A DNA stretch of 64,000 nucleotides from Opitutaceae bacterium (GTDB lineage Bacteria; Verrucomicrobiota; Verrucomicrobiia; Opitutales; Opitutaceae): NCBI GenBank assembly GCA_018402455.1, contig JAGYIG010000008.1:1-64000 (forward strand), given 5' to 3'. Positions 32,823 to 42,032 of the stretch are shown in pieces (within the stretch, counting starts at the first letter, position 1; each line of letters opens with the position of its first letter). The position numbers and the translations under genes are program-made. A model generated the notes under the pieces. The model was not told the DNA's origin and did not search any database. It saw nothing but the letters and a program-made list of their open reading frames with translations.

Positions 32823-34718
32823 TCACGGCCTGCCGCCCAGAAAGAGGGCCGGGAGGGTGGTACTCAGCGCGGGCCAATAGGTGATCAGGATGACAATCGC
32901 CAGTTGCAGAGCAAAGTAAGGGAGCGAGGCCTTTAATACCTCCCCCATGGGTTTGTTGAACCGGTAGGACGATATGAAGAGGTTCATGCCCACGGGAGGG
33001 GTCAGAAAGCCCAGCCCCAGATTCGCCAGAAAAAGAACCCCCAGGTGCACGGGATCGATCCCGTAAGCCACGCCCAGCGGCACCAGCAGGGGGACCACGA
33101 TGATAATCGCGGAGAACACATCCATCATGCAGCCGAGCAGCAGCAGGATGACAATCAGACAGGCCAAAAACACGAAGGGTGAGCTTACGTGCGTGGTCAC
33201 AAAGTCCACCAGCAGAGTGGGGACCTGAGCATCGACCAAGTAGTTGGTGAGTCCCTGAGCCACCCCCAGAATCAAGAGCACTCCCCCGATGAGCAATCCG
33301 CACTCGCGCATGACGCCCACCAGTTTCCGAGGGCTGAGATCCCGATAGATCACCATCTCGATGATTAGAGCGTAGAGCGCCGTGAGCGCGGCGGCCTCCA
33401 CCGGGGTGGCCAACCCCGAGAAGATGCCGCCGAGGCTGACCAAGGGGATGAGCAACTCCCACTTGGCATCCCAAAAAGCCGACCACGCCTCCCGTCGATC
33501 GAATGACCATCGGGGAGCACTCCGCGCCGCCGCCGGTCGAGTCCAGGTCGCCCAGGCGATCACTCCTGCGGCCAGCGCCATGCCCGGACCCACTCCGCCG
33601 AGAAACATCGCCTGAATTTCGACCTGAGCCACGATCGCATAGAGGATCAACGGCAGGCAGGGGGCAAAAAGCATGCCGATCGAGCCCGCCCCGGTGAGTA
33701 ACCCGATGGAGGCTTTTTCCGCATAACGCGCCTCGGTGAGGAACGGCACAATCAGTCCCCCCAAGGCCAAGATCGTCACGCCCGAGGCTCCGGTGAGCGA
33801 CGTGAAGAACGCGCAAGCCAGCACCGTGACGATGGCCGGTCCGGCCCGCAGGTCTCCGGTCAGCGCTTTGAGCAACCGCACCATCCGATGGGAGGTCCCG
33901 CCCTCGGCGAGAAAGTAGCCGGCCAAGGTGAACAGGGGCAGCGCGGGGATGGTGGGGTTGGTTGACAGGCTGTAGTGGGACAACGCAACCGATTCCAGCG
34001 GGTTCCAAGACCCCCAAAAAAGAAACACCGCGGCCCCACCCAACAGCGCAAAAATCGGCGCGCCCAACACCGCGCTGATGCCCAGGACCCCGAGCAGCAC
34101 GACTGCAGGCGTCCACGTCTCCGGTTCCGCCGCATAGCCCAGCACATACCAGACAATCCCGATCGCCACCGCCGCAGCCGCCCCCCGCAGCCACCATTCC
34201 GGGCCGATGTGCCGCACCAGCCGCAGGCTCACCAATGCAAAGCCGACCACCAAGGCCAGTTGCGCCACCCAAACCGGCACCCCGTAGGCGATGACCTTAC
34301 CGCCTTCTTTTTCGAACAACAAAAACCGCCAGCTCGCCCATGCCAGCAACAGCGAAACACTCACTGCCACCCCCACCCGCCACACTTCACAAAGCCACCC
34401 CCACGGGACGGGCAGTTTGGCAAAGCCCTGCGAAAGCGTGAGGAGGCGCGCCTCCCGGGCGGCCACCGCGCCTCCCAGCATGCTCACGAGCAAGGTGAAA
34501 TGTTGGGTCATCGCATTCCCCCCCACCAGCCCCGAGACAAAGAAGGTGCGCAACACCATCTCGACCAGCGGTACCATCAGGATGCCGGCGAGGGCCAGCG
34601 CCAACAGGACATCTTCCCCACCATGGATAACCCGCCAAAGACGCGGCGAGTCCAGGGACTCCGCGGCCCCGACGGCCGCGACCGCTTTCCCTCCCGCCTT
34701 GTCGTCAGTCGGCTGCAT
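32823..34718 (-). CDS. TRAP transporter fused small/large permease (DctQM)
   Basis: 631 residues with about 16 TM helices. The N-terminal 180 residues are the four-helix DctQ part (GEDVLLALALAGILMVPLVE, VEMVLRTFFVSG). The rest is DctM with NPTIPALPLFTLAGYFLAEGG, TGASGVTILALGGLIVPFL, ATPVEAAALTALYALIIE, VFSAIIIVVPLLVPLG and GLGFLTPPVGMNLFISSYRF. Fused QM permeases occur in several TRAP systems. It uses a sodium gradient to import an acid bound by the P protein. Its start overlaps the tatP stop by 14 bases, so this operon is tightly coupled (tatT-tatP-dctQM). Confidence 0.93.
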   Translation of the reverse strand: MQPTDDKAGGKAVAAVGAAESLDSPRLWRVIHGGEDVLLALALAGILMVPLVEMVLRTFFVSGLVGGNAMTQHFTLLVSMLGGAVAAREARLLTLSQGFAKLPVPWGWLCEVWRVGVAVSVSLLLAWASWRFLLFEKEGGKVIAYGVPVWVAQLALVVGFALVSLRLVRHIGPEWWLRGAAAAVAIGIVWYVLGYAAEPETWTPAVVLLGVLGISAVLGAPIFALLGGAAVFLFWGSWNPLESVALSHYSLSTNPTIPALPLFTLAGYFLAEGGTSHRMVRLLKALTGDLRAGPAIVTVLACAFFTSLTGASGVTILALGGLIVPFLTEARYAEKASIGLLTGAGSIGMLFAPCLPLILYAIVAQVEIQAMFLGGVGPGMALAAGVIAWATWTRPAAARSAPRWSFDRREAWSAFWDAKWELLIPLVSLGGIFSGLATPVEAAALTALYALIIEMVIYRDLSPRKLVGVMRECGLLIGGVLLILGVAQGLTNYLVDAQVPTLLVDFVTTHVSSPFVFLACLIVILLLLGCMMDVFSAIIIVVPLLVPLGVAYGIDPVHLGVLFLANLGLGFLTPPVGMNLFISSYRFNKPMGEVLKASLPYFALQLAIVILITYWPALSTTLPALFLGGRP

Positions 34719-35736
34719 CGGCGTGGGAGGCGCGGTACTCCTCCAGCAACCTCATGATTTCGTCAAACTCGTCGGCGGGCACCACTCCGCCCCGGATCTG
34801 CGGATGCAGGCCAACGCCAAATTTCATCCACTCGGTCAGCAACTCACCTTCGATGGCCTGCACTTCGAGACCACGCTTCGCCATGGCGTCAATGGACTCC
34901 TGCATCTCCGCCCGCGCGCGTTGGGTGAGTTTGGCGCCGGCCGCCGCCGCACTGGAGCGCACCGCTTCCTGTTGCCCGGCGGTGAGCCCATCCCAGCTCT
35001 TTTGGCTCATGACGATGGCACCGGAGAGCGGCAGCCAATTGACGTCGAGCATGTAGGGGGCGGGTTGAAAAAACTGCGCGGCCAATGCGTAGATGGGCGG
35101 GGCGGGCGCGATGTTGACGAGCCCGGTCTGCAGGCTCACCAGCACTTCCGTGGGCTCAAGCTCGACCGGTTGGGTGCCGATGGATCGGGCAATCTCCAAG
35201 GTTCCCGGACTTCCCGGCACGATGAACACCTTGCCCCCTTTCAAATCCGCGGGGCGCACAATCCGTTCTTTGGAAAAAAGCTTCACCCATCCGGTGTCGA
35301 ACCAACCCAGCACGATGAACCCTCTGGCCTTGAGGACTTCCGCATACTTGGGCCCGAGCCGGTCCCGCACGTAATCGACTTCGGCGTAGGACTGGTAGGC
35401 GACGGGAATATTCTGCAGGCCACTCACCCGATTATCGATCTCGGTCAGCCCGGAGGTGGTCAGCAAACCGGCCTGTAATTGACCGAGCCCCATCCGCCGC
35501 ACCACGTCGCCTTCGCCGCCCATGGTCCCGTCGGTGAAGATGGTCAGGCGCACTCCGCCGTCGGGGGCTTCCCGCCAGGCCTGACCCATCTCCTGCAGGA
35601 TCTGATGAAATGACGTTCCCTTGGGCGCCAGGGTGGCGAGTTTCACCCGGGCTTGGCGGGCTTCGACGGTGGTTGACAGGCTCGCGAGCACCAGGGCTGC
35701 GGTCACCCCTACGCGGGACAATATTGGAAACTTCAT
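34705..35736 (-). CDS. TRAP transporter substrate-binding protein (DctP/TatP type)
   Basis: 343 residues from the ATG at 35736; upstream residues to 35778 are outside the signal peptide. MKFPILSRVGVTAALVLA is a signal peptide. RVKLATLAPKGTSFHQILQE is the DctP family opening. The binding-pocket helix follows in SGLTEIDNRVSGLQNIPVAY and DLKGGKVFIVPGSPGTLEIA. Paired with a TatT protein upstream, it fits the TatP (Tp0957-like) subclass in which a TPR-like partner joins the P protein. The ligand is unknown. Confidence 0.92.
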   Translation of the reverse strand: MKFPILSRVGVTAALVLASLSTTVEARQARVKLATLAPKGTSFHQILQEMGQAWREAPDGGVRLTIFTDGTMGGEGDVVRRMGLGQLQAGLLTTSGLTEIDNRVSGLQNIPVAYQSYAEVDYVRDRLGPKYAEVLKARGFIVLGWFDTGWVKLFSKERIVRPADLKGGKVFIVPGSPGTLEIARSIGTQPVELEPTEVLVSLQTGLVNIAPAPPIYALAAQFFQPAPYMLDVNWLPLSGAIVMSQKSWDGLTAGQQEAVRSSAAAAGAKLTQRARAEMQESIDAMAKRGLEVQAIEGELLTEWMKFGVGLHPQIRGGVVPADEFDEIMRLLEEYRASHADAAD

Positions 35737-35755
35737 ACGTCGGCTATCACTCGGA

Positions 35756-36697
35756 TCATTCGAGAAACAAATCGTCAACCCGCTCCCGCAACCACTCTGC
35801 CCGCTGTTGCGCGATCAGAATGGCGAGTCGGTTGTCGGGGAAGCGGTCCGGATCGATCGCCAGCGCCTCGGCCAGAAGCAGCTCAAACTGCGGTCGGTTC
35901 TGATCCTGAATGCTGACGGTTTCCGCCAGCGTCACATGGATGCTGGCACTGGCCCCCGCCGCGAGGCGCACGGCCTCCTCGTAATGGCCCATGACCTCGG
36001 CGCGAATGGCCTCCGGGTCGCCAGTGCCCGCCGCTTTGAGGATGATGAGCAACTCGTGGACGGCCCCGAGGTTCCATACCGGCTCAAGGGCCAGGGACCG
36101 TTCGCCCAGGGCCTCCACCGCCGGCAATTGGGCCAACCGTTCCGGGTTGGTGCGGCTCAGTGAAATCGCCGACCCCAAGCCGGCCGCGGTCCAATAAGCC
36201 AAGGGGGCATCTTCCCGGCGCAACTGCGCGACGGCGGCCAGCGGGTCGGTTTGAAAGGCGGCCGTGAAGCCAGGGTGACGGATTTCCAGTCCCCGCAGAC
36301 CGTAGTTGTAGCCGCGAAGATAGAAGCGCGCCGCCCGCTCGTACTGGACTTGGGCTGCAAAAAAATCTTCGTCCTCGATAAAGTCCGCCGGCTGTTCCAC
36401 CCACCCGGCCGCATACTGCGTGAAACCGGAGGACGCGGCTAGGAGCAAATCCGCGTTGCCGGGTTGGGCCGCCAGCAGCGATTCCACCAGTTTGAGGCTG
36501 AACGGAATCGCCTCTCCGGCGAGGACGATATCCGACTCCTGGGCAAAGGCACTACCGGACCCCTCGGCCAGCGATGTCGCGATCTCTTTGATCGCGAATT
36601 GTTTCACCGAACAGCCGGCCGTCATCCCCGCCAGCCCCAGCCAAACCAGGCCGTGGGCCAAGGCTCTGATTCCATCATAAGACTTTGCTACATTCAC
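35756..36697 (-). CDS. TRAP transporter TatT component (TPR-like lipoprotein)
   Basis: 313 residues. A signal peptide with lipobox AGMTAGC is followed by an alpha-helical protein matching TatT (Tp0956-like): VESLLAAQPGNADLLLAASS, ERAARFYLRGYNYGLRGLEIRHPGF, YWTAAGLGSAISLSRTNPER, then four to five helix pairs of TPR-like length (YEEAVRLAAGASASIHVTLAE). In Treponema pallidum TatT trimerises and binds TatP (established). Here it is the first gene of the minus-strand operon and is followed by tatP after 19 bases, consistent with a TPR-protein-associated TRAP transporter. Confidence 0.88.
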   Translation of the reverse strand: MNVAKSYDGIRALAHGLVWLGLAGMTAGCSVKQFAIKEIATSLAEGSGSAFAQESDIVLAGEAIPFSLKLVESLLAAQPGNADLLLAASSGFTQYAAGWVEQPADFIEDEDFFAAQVQYERAARFYLRGYNYGLRGLEIRHPGFTAAFQTDPLAAVAQLRREDAPLAYWTAAGLGSAISLSRTNPERLAQLPAVEALGERSLALEPVWNLGAVHELLIILKAAGTGDPEAIRAEVMGHYEEAVRLAAGASASIHVTLAETVSIQDQNRPQFELLLAEALAIDPDRFPDNRLAILIAQQRAEWLRERVDDLFLE

Positions 36698-36762
36698 TTC
36701 CGGTATGGTTGATGAATTCCGCTCCCCGCTCCAAGGCCGTTCTGCATTATCGTCCTGACTGG

Positions 36763-37197
36763 CTAGCGACTGAGCGTCATGCAGGTGGAGGTCGCAGTGG
36801 CCACCAACTTGCCCCGACGGTCGTGAATCTCACAATCGAGAAAGCCGATGCGCAAACCGCGTTGCACCATTCTCGCCGTCGCCAAAATACGGCCCATTTT
36901 GACCGGCCGCATGAAGTTCACCTTGAGCTCAATCGTGGAAAAATCCTCCTCGGCGAGCAACACCCGCCCGTAGGCCGTGCCCATGGCGGCATCGGCGAGC
37001 GCGCTGATCACCCCGCCGTGGACCCGCCCCATCGGATTGGCGTGCTGCTCGCCAGCCGCCAAAGCCACCACCGTGACGCCATCGCCTGCGTCCTCCGCCA
37101 CCTCGAAACCGATCAAACGGGAAACGGGTGCTGCGCGGAAACGGTCAGGGCTTTGCTCCATGATTGAGGCCATCGCCCAACGGGCCGCACCTTGCAT
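36763..37197 (-). CDS. PaaI-family hotdog thioesterase
   Basis: 144 residues; an internal ATG at 37170 (MASIMEQSPD) is an alternative start. The hotdog pattern has NPMGRVHGGVISALADAAMG, the PaaI/YigI signature HGG-x-x-x-x-LxDxAxG, followed by YGRVLLAEEDFSTIELKVNFMRPV. The last strand region is ATARMVQRGLRIGFLDCEI. It hydrolyses hydroxyphenylacetyl-CoA or similar thioesters in the cytoplasm. It is 65 bases from the TatT start on the same strand, but probably an independent unit. Confidence 0.88.
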   Translation of the reverse strand: MQGAARWAMASIMEQSPDRFRAAPVSRLIGFEVAEDAGDGVTVVALAAGEQHANPMGRVHGGVISALADAAMGTAYGRVLLAEEDFSTIELKVNFMRPVKMGRILATARMVQRGLRIGFLDCEIHDRRGKLVATATSTCMTLSR

Positions 37198-37289
37198 GCC
37201 GCCGCAAGCCGCGAGTTCGATTACCCCTTAATTTCCCGCCCGCGGGGAGGGGGGCGGATTCCGCGAGGGGGGCGGGGACACGCCACGGT

Positions 37290-38261
37290 TCACTCTTCGC
37301 CGCGGATCAGCTTGTCGCGAATGAGGCGATTGTTGATGAGGATGATCTGGTTTTCTTCGATCAGCTTCCGGGTCTCTGCCCGCATCGCCCAGTCATAATC
37401 GATCTGCCGCCACTTCGCGCCCCAGGGCGCAAACCCCGCCATGATCTGCTGATCTTCCATCTGGTCGAAGCCGAGGTGGAGCACCAGTAGGTTCAGGCCC
37501 GCCTCCAATTCGGCCAGCACACGGTCATAATAGTCGATCATTCCGTCAGGAAACATCTGCGGAGCCGCGCCGCCCACCGTGTCGTAGTTGGCAGGGTAGT
37601 TCAAAAACAACGACTGCAACCGGGGGGCGCCTTCAATTCCATCCCCAAAGTGTTTGTGCAGCCGGATCGGCAACCGATACTCTTGGCCGATTCGCAGGTA
37701 CATGGCGGCGATCTCATCGGTGGCCAACAGCGAGCCCATGTGGCCGTCGAGGTGGGTCACATCCACTCCCAACTTGAGCGCCAGCTCGATCTGGGCACGC
37801 ACCTCGGCCTCGACTTCATCGATGTCGGCCGCCTCCGCAAACGCGGGGACACTCGCGTGAAAGTAGCCTTCGGGGGTGACCAGACTCGGCACGGTGTCGG
37901 CCCCCAGCAGTGGGCCCCATTTGTAATCGCGCCACTCCGCGGTGAGGGTCAGGTGCACGCCAATGTCGAGTTCCGGATTCTCGCGCGACATTCGCACCGC
38001 CTCCCGCATCCAAGGCGTGGGCATCATCAGACTGGCCGAAGTGACCACCCCCTGCTTCATGGCCGCGAAGGTCGCCACGTTTTTGGAATGGGACATCCCC
38101 AGATCGTCGGCGTGGATGACCAGGAGTTTGGCGTCCGCGGCAAAACCGAGCCGTTCCTGAACGGTCGGATGGCCTTCCGGGTGGGCCGACGCCAAGCCGG
38201 CAATCATCAGCGTCGTCGGCAGGCCGATGGTCAGGGGGCGAGTGATCCGGGACCAGAGCAT
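37290..38261 (-). CDS. YdjC/ChbG-family carbohydrate deacetylase, exported
   Basis: 323 residues from the ATG at 38261, where AAGGA lies seven bases upstream; a longer ORF to 38405 is not needed. The N-terminal LTIGLPTTLMIAGLASAHP is a signal peptide. The family signature is LLVIHADDLGMSHSKNVATF (the DD metal motif), followed by LDIGVHLTLTAEW and DVTHLDGHMGSLLATDEI (His-x-Asp-x-His metal site). ChbG removes acetyl groups from chitooligosaccharides; this protein is likely to act on acetylated sugars outside the cytoplasm. LVLHLGFDQMED is a late conserved part. Confidence 0.85.
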   Translation of the reverse strand: MLWSRITRPLTIGLPTTLMIAGLASAHPEGHPTVQERLGFAADAKLLVIHADDLGMSHSKNVATFAAMKQGVVTSASLMMPTPWMREAVRMSRENPELDIGVHLTLTAEWRDYKWGPLLGADTVPSLVTPEGYFHASVPAFAEAADIDEVEAEVRAQIELALKLGVDVTHLDGHMGSLLATDEIAAMYLRIGQEYRLPIRLHKHFGDGIEGAPRLQSLFLNYPANYDTVGGAAPQMFPDGMIDYYDRVLAELEAGLNLLVLHLGFDQMEDQQIMAGFAPWGAKWRQIDYDWAMRAETRKLIEENQIILINNRLIRDKLIRGEE

Positions 38262-38469
38262 CCCTCCATCCTTAACGACAACGGGACACCAGAGGAGCCC
38301 TTTCGCCACAGACGTTAAGCACTCAGCCTTCTCGCTTGGCAGCATCTCACCCCCATGAAAGAAAGGAAACCACCCGATAAGTGGGCTCCCCGGCAACCTC
38401 CACAACCCCGGCGAGCTCGAGCGGCTGTATCAAGCCGATCCGGCGGCGTTTCGCGCGGAGTTCAAGACG

Positions 38470-38847
38470 ATGCGCGGAGCGGTGGCCGAGTCCGAGACCC
38501 TGCGCGTCTGGGCCGCCCGACGGGATTTTGCGGCGGAAACGGCGGAGACCGGTCCGGTGAGACTGGGGGAACTCGCGGCACTCGGTGGGCTGTCTTTGAT
38601 CGTTTGGGCACTGGTCAAACTACCCGCTTGGTTCAGTTGGTTGGACGATTGGTATTGCCCGCGGCTGACGCCGATCTGGGTGCTGGGCGGACTTATCACG
38701 TTGTTCCTGATCCGCCACGTGCGCAATCGGCAGGCCCCCGATCTGGGCGCTCAACTTGGTCCCGTTATCGCGCGGTTCCTCCCGGCGGATGCAGGGTGGC
38801 CCCTGGCCATGGTCACGCGCTTGCCGCTGGGGTTTGGATTTGAGTAA
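38470..38847 (+). CDS. Small membrane protein; coding signal extends upstream of the start
   Basis: 125 residues from the ATG at 38470. Two TM segments are about 36-55 (LAALGGLSLIVWALVKLP) and 70-85 (PIWVLGGLITLFLIRHV). Upstream in the same frame, GELERLYQADPAAFRAEFKT (38400-38469) is clearly protein-like (Pro-Ala-Ala-Phe-Arg repeats seen in HEAT-like or DUF families), but no ATG, GTG or TTG is present before an in-frame TGA at 38356. The annotated start is thus a minimal choice and the native start may have been lost to an indel near 38395. I do not recognise the family. Confidence 0.55.
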   Translation: MRGAVAESETLRVWAARRDFAAETAETGPVRLGELAALGGLSLIVWALVKLPAWFSWLDDWYCPRLTPIWVLGGLITLFLIRHVRNRQAPDLGAQLGPVIARFLPADAGWPLAMVTRLPLGFGFE

Positions 38848-38855
38848 GTGGAGCC

Positions 38856-39335
38856 ATGACGAGTCATCAAACCGCTGGCGTTACCATCATTTCGGGCGAT
38901 CCCGGCGCGCCGCAGGTCGCCAACCTACTGGCGGAGCACCTCGCCGACCTGCGGAGGATTTCACCCCCGGGAAGCGTGCACGCACTTGACATCCAGCAAC
39001 TGCGGGCGCCGACGGTAACATTCTGGGGCGCATGGTTGGGGGACGACCTGCTCGGTTGCGGAGCATTGCAGGCGTTGTCGGCCACGGCAGGAGAAATCAA
39101 GTCCATGCGCACCGCTTCAGCGCACCGCGGCCGGGGCGTGGGCTGGCTCCTGCTCAACCACATCCTGAATGAGGCTCGGAAGAGGGGCTACGTGCGGCTA
39201 AATTTGGAGACGGGATCTCAGCCCGAGTTTGAACCGGCGCGGCGCTTGTATGCCCGCGCCGGGTTCGCGCCCTGCGGACCCTTCGCGAACTACCGCGAGG
39301 ACCCCAACAGCGTCTTCCTGACCCTGTTGCTCTGA
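38856..39335 (+). CDS. GNAT-family N-acetyltransferase
   Basis: 159 residues. The acetyl-CoA binding motif A is SMRTASAHRGRGVGWLLLNH (Arg-Gly-x-Gly-x-Gly/Ala), and motif B follows as RGYVRLNLETGSQPEFEPAR with ARRLYARAGFAPCGPFANY. The Asn-Tyr-Arg end is typical of the PanZ/YafP-like and ElaA-like families that acetylate small molecules or amino groups. The start ATG 38856 lies 8 bases after the membrane-protein stop, so the two genes may be co-transcribed. Confidence 0.88.
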   Translation: MTSHQTAGVTIISGDPGAPQVANLLAEHLADLRRISPPGSVHALDIQQLRAPTVTFWGAWLGDDLLGCGALQALSATAGEIKSMRTASAHRGRGVGWLLLNHILNEARKRGYVRLNLETGSQPEFEPARRLYARAGFAPCGPFANYREDPNSVFLTLLL

Positions 39336-39417
39336 GGTCGGGCACGCCCCCGGTCCGGCATCAACGCTGCATTTTCCTCGTCGTCGCCTTGGGCCGCCGA
39401 TCAGCGGACACTCACCG

Positions 39418-40497
39418 TCAATGTCCGTCCCCGTCGAGGTCGCCGGGCTTGAGCAGGTGGGCGAAGGTCTGCTTGTTGGCCGACTTCATGTAGGCTTCCT
39501 TGGCGGAGATGGAACCATCCTTCACCCGGTCCATCAGGCTCCAGTCCATCGTGGTCATGCCTTCGTTTTTGCCGCTCTCAATAATCGCGCGAATGTTCGC
39601 GATCTGACCGCTGCGGATGGTGTTGGGCAACGCCTCGTGCCGGAGCAGGATTTCATGCACCGCAACACGGCCCTTGGGTTGCCGTTTGCACAGCAATTGG
39701 GCCACCACCCCGGACAAGCAACCGGCCAGCATGACGCGAACCTGATTCTGCTCCTCCGCCGGAAAGGTGTTGATGATCCGGTCGACCGTCTTGGGCGCAT
39801 TGTTGGTGTGCAGGGTGCCAAAAACGAGCATGCCCATCGAGGCACAACCGAGAGCCAGTTTGATCGTCTCCAACTCACGCATCTCGCCGAGCAACAGGAT
39901 GTCCGGATCGTGCCGCATCGCGCCTTTCAGGGCGTCCGCGAAGGAGATGGTGTGCTCCCCCACCTCCCGGTGGACGATCACGGACTTCTTGTTCGGGTGC
40001 ACAAATTCAATCGGATCCTCGATGGTGATGATGTGGCGGGCCAGATTATCATTAATGTAATCGATCATCGCCGCCAACGTAGTGGATTTACCACTACCCG
40101 TCGGCCCCGTCACCACCACGAGGCCTTCCGTCATGTGACAAAACTTCTTCAGCACTTCGGGCAACTTGAGGGTGTCAAACGACAGAATCTCCGCCGGGAT
40201 CTGCCGGAAAATACCCGCCTGGCCCCAGTGGTTGTAGAGGTAGTTGCCCCGGAACCGAGCCACTCCGGGGATCTCGTGGGCCAAATCCAGATCCTTTTTG
40301 ACCAGGAACTCCTCCCAGCGCGCCGGCGGACAGATTTCCTTGAGGTATTCCTCCATCTGAATCGCGGTCACGATGCCGTCTTCCAGCGGGATCACGTTGC
40401 CCGAGATACGGGCCTTCGGGGGCAGGCCCACGTTGAGGTGCAGGTCGGACCCGCCTTGTTCCAGCATCAGTTGCAGCAGTCGATCGATGGCGGCCAT
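39418..40497 (-). CDS. pilT: Type IV pilus retraction ATPase, PilT family
   Basis: 359 residues from the ATG at 40497. The N-terminal PAS-like region GSDLHLNVGLPPKARISGNV is the PilT opening, Walker A GPTGSGKST lies at 131-139, and the Walker B context is PDILLLGEMRELETIKLAL, where the family usually has GEMRD. The His box is TLHTNNAPKTVDRIINTFP, and DWSLMDRVKDGSISAKEAYM at the end is typical. It powers pilus retraction from the inner face of the inner membrane. No pilin genes are nearby. It lies 34 bases after the larger PilT-like protein on the same strand. Confidence 0.93.
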   Translation of the reverse strand: MAAIDRLLQLMLEQGGSDLHLNVGLPPKARISGNVIPLEDGIVTAIQMEEYLKEICPPARWEEFLVKKDLDLAHEIPGVARFRGNYLYNHWGQAGIFRQIPAEILSFDTLKLPEVLKKFCHMTEGLVVVTGPTGSGKSTTLAAMIDYINDNLARHIITIEDPIEFVHPNKKSVIVHREVGEHTISFADALKGAMRHDPDILLLGEMRELETIKLALGCASMGMLVFGTLHTNNAPKTVDRIINTFPAEEQNQVRVMLAGCLSGVVAQLLCKRQPKGRVAVHEILLRHEALPNTIRSGQIANIRAIIESGKNEGMTTMDWSLMDRVKDGSISAKEAYMKSANKQTFAHLLKPGDLDGDGH

Positions 40498-40531
40498 GAG
40501 AGGATGTCGTTTAAAAGAGTCGCGTTGTCGC

Positions 40532-41953
40532 TCAGCCGGTAATCTGGGCCAGGACCTGTTTGGTGGTGACATTCTGGCGGGCGGTTTCGGCGGTGATCTT
40601 GCCGGCGCGCCAAAGGTCCATCACCGAGTTTTCCATCACGCACATGCCGTCTTTCACCCCCGTCTCCATGACGTTGCGCAGGCCCTGCATTTTGCCCTCG
40701 CGGATCAGCGCGGCCACCGCGGGATTGGCGGTGAGGATTTCGCAGGCCAGCACCAACCCCCCGTCCTTCGTGGGCAGCAAGCGCTGGCAGAGCACGCCGC
40801 GCAAACTCTCCGCCACCGAGGTGCGGATCTGGGTTTGCTGGGCGGGCGGGAACACGTCCAGCAGGCGGTTCAACGTCGTGGCGGCATCGCTGGTGTGCAT
40901 GGTGCCGATTACCAAATGGCCCGTCTCCGAGGCACTGATCGCCATCTCAATGGTTTCCAAATCCCGCAGTTCCCCGATCGCCATGATGTCCGGGTCCTCG
41001 CGCAGGGCGCCCTTGAGGGCCGACGCAAACGATCGCGTATGCTCGCCGACTTGGCGCTGGGTCACATTGCAGCCAATGGACTCCTGCACGATTTCCACCG
41101 GGTCCTCCACGGTGATGATGTGGTCCTGGCGGTTCTTGTTCAGCTCGTTGACCAACGCCGCCAGGGTGGTGGTCTTGCCCGCTCCCACCGGTCCGGTCAC
41201 CAACAGCAGGCCGTTATGGTAGGCCAGCAGTTTCTTAATTGTATCTACATTTTTAATACCCAGCTGGTCCACCTCCGGCACTTTGGCCGCGACCATCCGA
41301 TACGAACCGGACGGGCCGTCCTTCTGAAACATCAGATTCACCCGGTAGCGGTGGGAGGCGTCGAGGGCCAGGGCGTAGTCGTAGTCTTTGCGCTCCAGAT
41401 AGATCTTCGCCTGGTGCGGGGCCAACAGCACGGTGTTGAGCCGCATGGCTTCGTCCGCTTGGAGGATGTGTTCGCTGATGGTCGACAACGCCCGCTGTTT
41501 GCGCACAAACGGAGCCGCCCCGGCCGCCAAGTGCAGGTCGCTCACTCCTTCCTCGCCGCACAGCACGAGCAGTCCCCGCAGTTTTTGAGCCAGGGTGGCG
41601 TCGTCCATACCGCCAATCTGCGCAAAATCCAGCTCGCCAGCGGCAATCGTCGCCGAGGCCTGCCCCCCCCGGGGGACCGGCGCTGAGTCCTTCGCGGGAG
41701 ACGCGGCCGGAGCTTCAATCCAAGCATCACGGTCCGGCGGCCCCTTGGCGCCATTTATCTGGGCCACCCCCGCCAGTTTTTCGAGCTCCCCCAGGCGGTC
41801 GTCATCGACATGCCCCTCATCGATCAGCCGCTGCGCGAAGGTCAGCAAATCGGCTCCTTCGCCCACGTCGTGGCGTACGAGCTTGGCTTGATCGAGGGTG
41901 AAAAGACCTTGGCCGACGCCAAGTTGAACCAACCAGCTGATTGCGTGTTCCAT
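40532..41953 (-). CDS. PilT-like ATPase with N-terminal extension
   Basis: 473 residues from the ATG at 41953. The first 150 residues are an alpha-helical region with DQAKLVRHDVGEGADLLTFA and a linker, resembling GspE/MshE N-terminal domains. The C-terminal 320 residues are the PilT core: VSDLHLAAGAAPFVRKQRAL, Walker A GPVGAGKTTT, the Walker B region PDIMAIGELRDLETIEMAI, His box TMHTSDAATTLNRLLDVFP, and CEILTANPAVAALIREGKMQ. It retains Asp in GELRD, unlike pilT next to it. The pair may be a PilT/PilU-like set. It lies upstream of pilT and downstream of the membrane-protein tandem. Confidence 0.88.
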   Translation of the reverse strand: MEHAISWLVQLGVGQGLFTLDQAKLVRHDVGEGADLLTFAQRLIDEGHVDDDRLGELEKLAGVAQINGAKGPPDRDAWIEAPAASPAKDSAPVPRGGQASATIAAGELDFAQIGGMDDATLAQKLRGLLVLCGEEGVSDLHLAAGAAPFVRKQRALSTISEHILQADEAMRLNTVLLAPHQAKIYLERKDYDYALALDASHRYRVNLMFQKDGPSGSYRMVAAKVPEVDQLGIKNVDTIKKLLAYHNGLLLVTGPVGAGKTTTLAALVNELNKNRQDHIITVEDPVEIVQESIGCNVTQRQVGEHTRSFASALKGALREDPDIMAIGELRDLETIEMAISASETGHLVIGTMHTSDAATTLNRLLDVFPPAQQTQIRTSVAESLRGVLCQRLLPTKDGGLVLACEILTANPAVAALIREGKMQGLRNVMETGVKDGMCVMENSVMDLWRAGKITAETARQNVTTKQVLAQITG

Positions 41954-42032
41954 GAGCGGGAGAGAAGAAGCTCCGCCACGCTGGGACACCACCCGGGGGC
42001 TGCCAAGCGCTAAGCCACCGGTTCGGTCCCGA

